A DNA stretch of 6,409 nucleotides. Source: Planctomycetota bacterium. Its GTDB lineage: Bacteria > Planctomycetota > Phycisphaerae > WQYP01. Positions 6,188-6,409 of this stretch are shown one piece after another. Location: contig JAJYGE010000378.1 in the NCBI GenBank assembly GCA_021785155.1, forward strand, positions 1 to 6,409. Direction: 5' to 3'. The notes below the pieces were generated by a model. The model worked only from the letters and a program-made list of their open reading frames with translations, was not told where the DNA came from and did not search any database. The translations under genes and the position numbers were made by a program. Positions within the stretch are counted from its first letter, which is position 1. Every line of letters begins with the position of its first letter.

Positions 6188-6397
6188 TCAAAAGTTAGCG
6201 GTGTTGATCTGATTCCAAAATGTGCCGGGAACCGGTGCCGCAGTTGTGCCGGTGTACACCTGGCCCGCACCGCTTTGAAGCTCGTCGAACTGGACATTCA
6301 CTGCGGTCGCCGCCGCGAATGAAGACACGCCCGCAATCGCGGCAATGGGCGCCGCCGATAACAAGCCCACAATCTGGGATTTTCGTGAAGTAAACAT
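6188..6397 (-). CDS. Short secreted protein, probably the truncated N-terminus of a larger exported protein
   Basis: This 69-aa product begins MFTSRKSQIVGLLSAAP, a typical Sec signal: basic Arg-Lys, a hydrophobic core to about residue 27, and Ala-rich cleavage options near 28-33. About 37 mature residues remain (VNVQFDELQSGAGQVYTGTT, then APVPGTFWNQ and a short tail). The style, with a V-x-V-x-F strand followed by YTG, GTFWN and small residues, resembles the start of PEP-CTERM-type exported proteins, which are normally much longer and end in a sorting segment. None follows here: the TGA comes 50 bp before the GH130 start, and other frames do not continue the pattern. The ATG at 6397 is chosen because AGGAG lies 7 nt upstream; a GTG at 6403 touches that site and is rejected. 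It could be a genuine small exported protein or the residue of a deletion. Confidence 0.55.
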   Translation of the reverse strand: MFTSRKSQIVGLLSAAPIAAIAGVSSFAAATAVNVQFDELQSGAGQVYTGTTAAPVPGTFWNQINTANF

Positions 6398-6404
6398 CTT
6401 CACT

Positions 6405-6409
6405 CTCCT
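6405..6409 (-). promoter_or_regulatory. Shine-Dalgarno of the short secreted protein gene
   Basis: AGGAG reads at the very right edge on the minus strand, 7 nt before the ATG at 6397. It shows that translation of this short frame is intended and sets its start. The promoter lies outside the window. Confidence 0.6.

Noticed and set aside
1..6409. CRISPR array, insertion sequence or phage genes
   Set aside because: No regularly spaced repeats, transposase-like protein, terminal inverted repeats or phage-type genes were seen on either strand.

Overview
The window is bacterial, with every credible gene on the minus strand, so transcription runs from the right edge to the left edge. Base composition is moderate and most starts have a Shine-Dalgarno sequence. 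A complete ftsW overlapping murG, a Tat-exported GH130-type glycosidase, a XylE-type sugar porter and a short secreted protein whose N-terminus resembles PEP-CTERM-type exported proteins together suggest a heterotrophic Gram-negative. My best guess is the Planctomycetota/PVC area, perhaps Phycisphaerae-like. That placement is inference from protein style, not proof.

Right block (6397 to 3435, read leftward): a short secreted protein of 69 aa, probably truncated; 50 bp later a Tat-signal GH130-family enzyme; 63 bp later a sugar:proton symporter of the sugar porter MFS family. This looks like a small glycan-use operon: exported cleavage of a beta-mannoside-like sugar, then uptake of the released sugar. 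A 157-bp spacer with nested inverted and direct repeats follows.

Middle (3277 to 2459): a 272-aa protein with a kinase fold of the lipopolysaccharide (WaaP/Kdo) kinase type. It has a candidate promoter so close to the ATG that the mRNA may be leaderless.

Left block (2458 to 1): a 433-bp stretch without a convincing gene, holding a possible promoter and a GC-rich hairpin upstream of ftsW. Then come ftsW (lipid II polymerase of the divisome) and, through an ATGA stop/start overlap, murG (lipid II synthesis), cut by the left edge. This is part of the division and cell-wall (dcw) cluster.

The most unusual signal is in the spacers. Each of the three spacers between the sugar operon, kinase and ftsW contains a short word present twice in one orientation and once as its reverse complement, so two mutually exclusive hairpins can form. 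The clearest case is at the GH130/transporter junction: one partner lies in the last codons of the enzyme gene and one competitor touches the transporter's ribosome binding site. These are hand-read patterns and need statistical and comparative testing.
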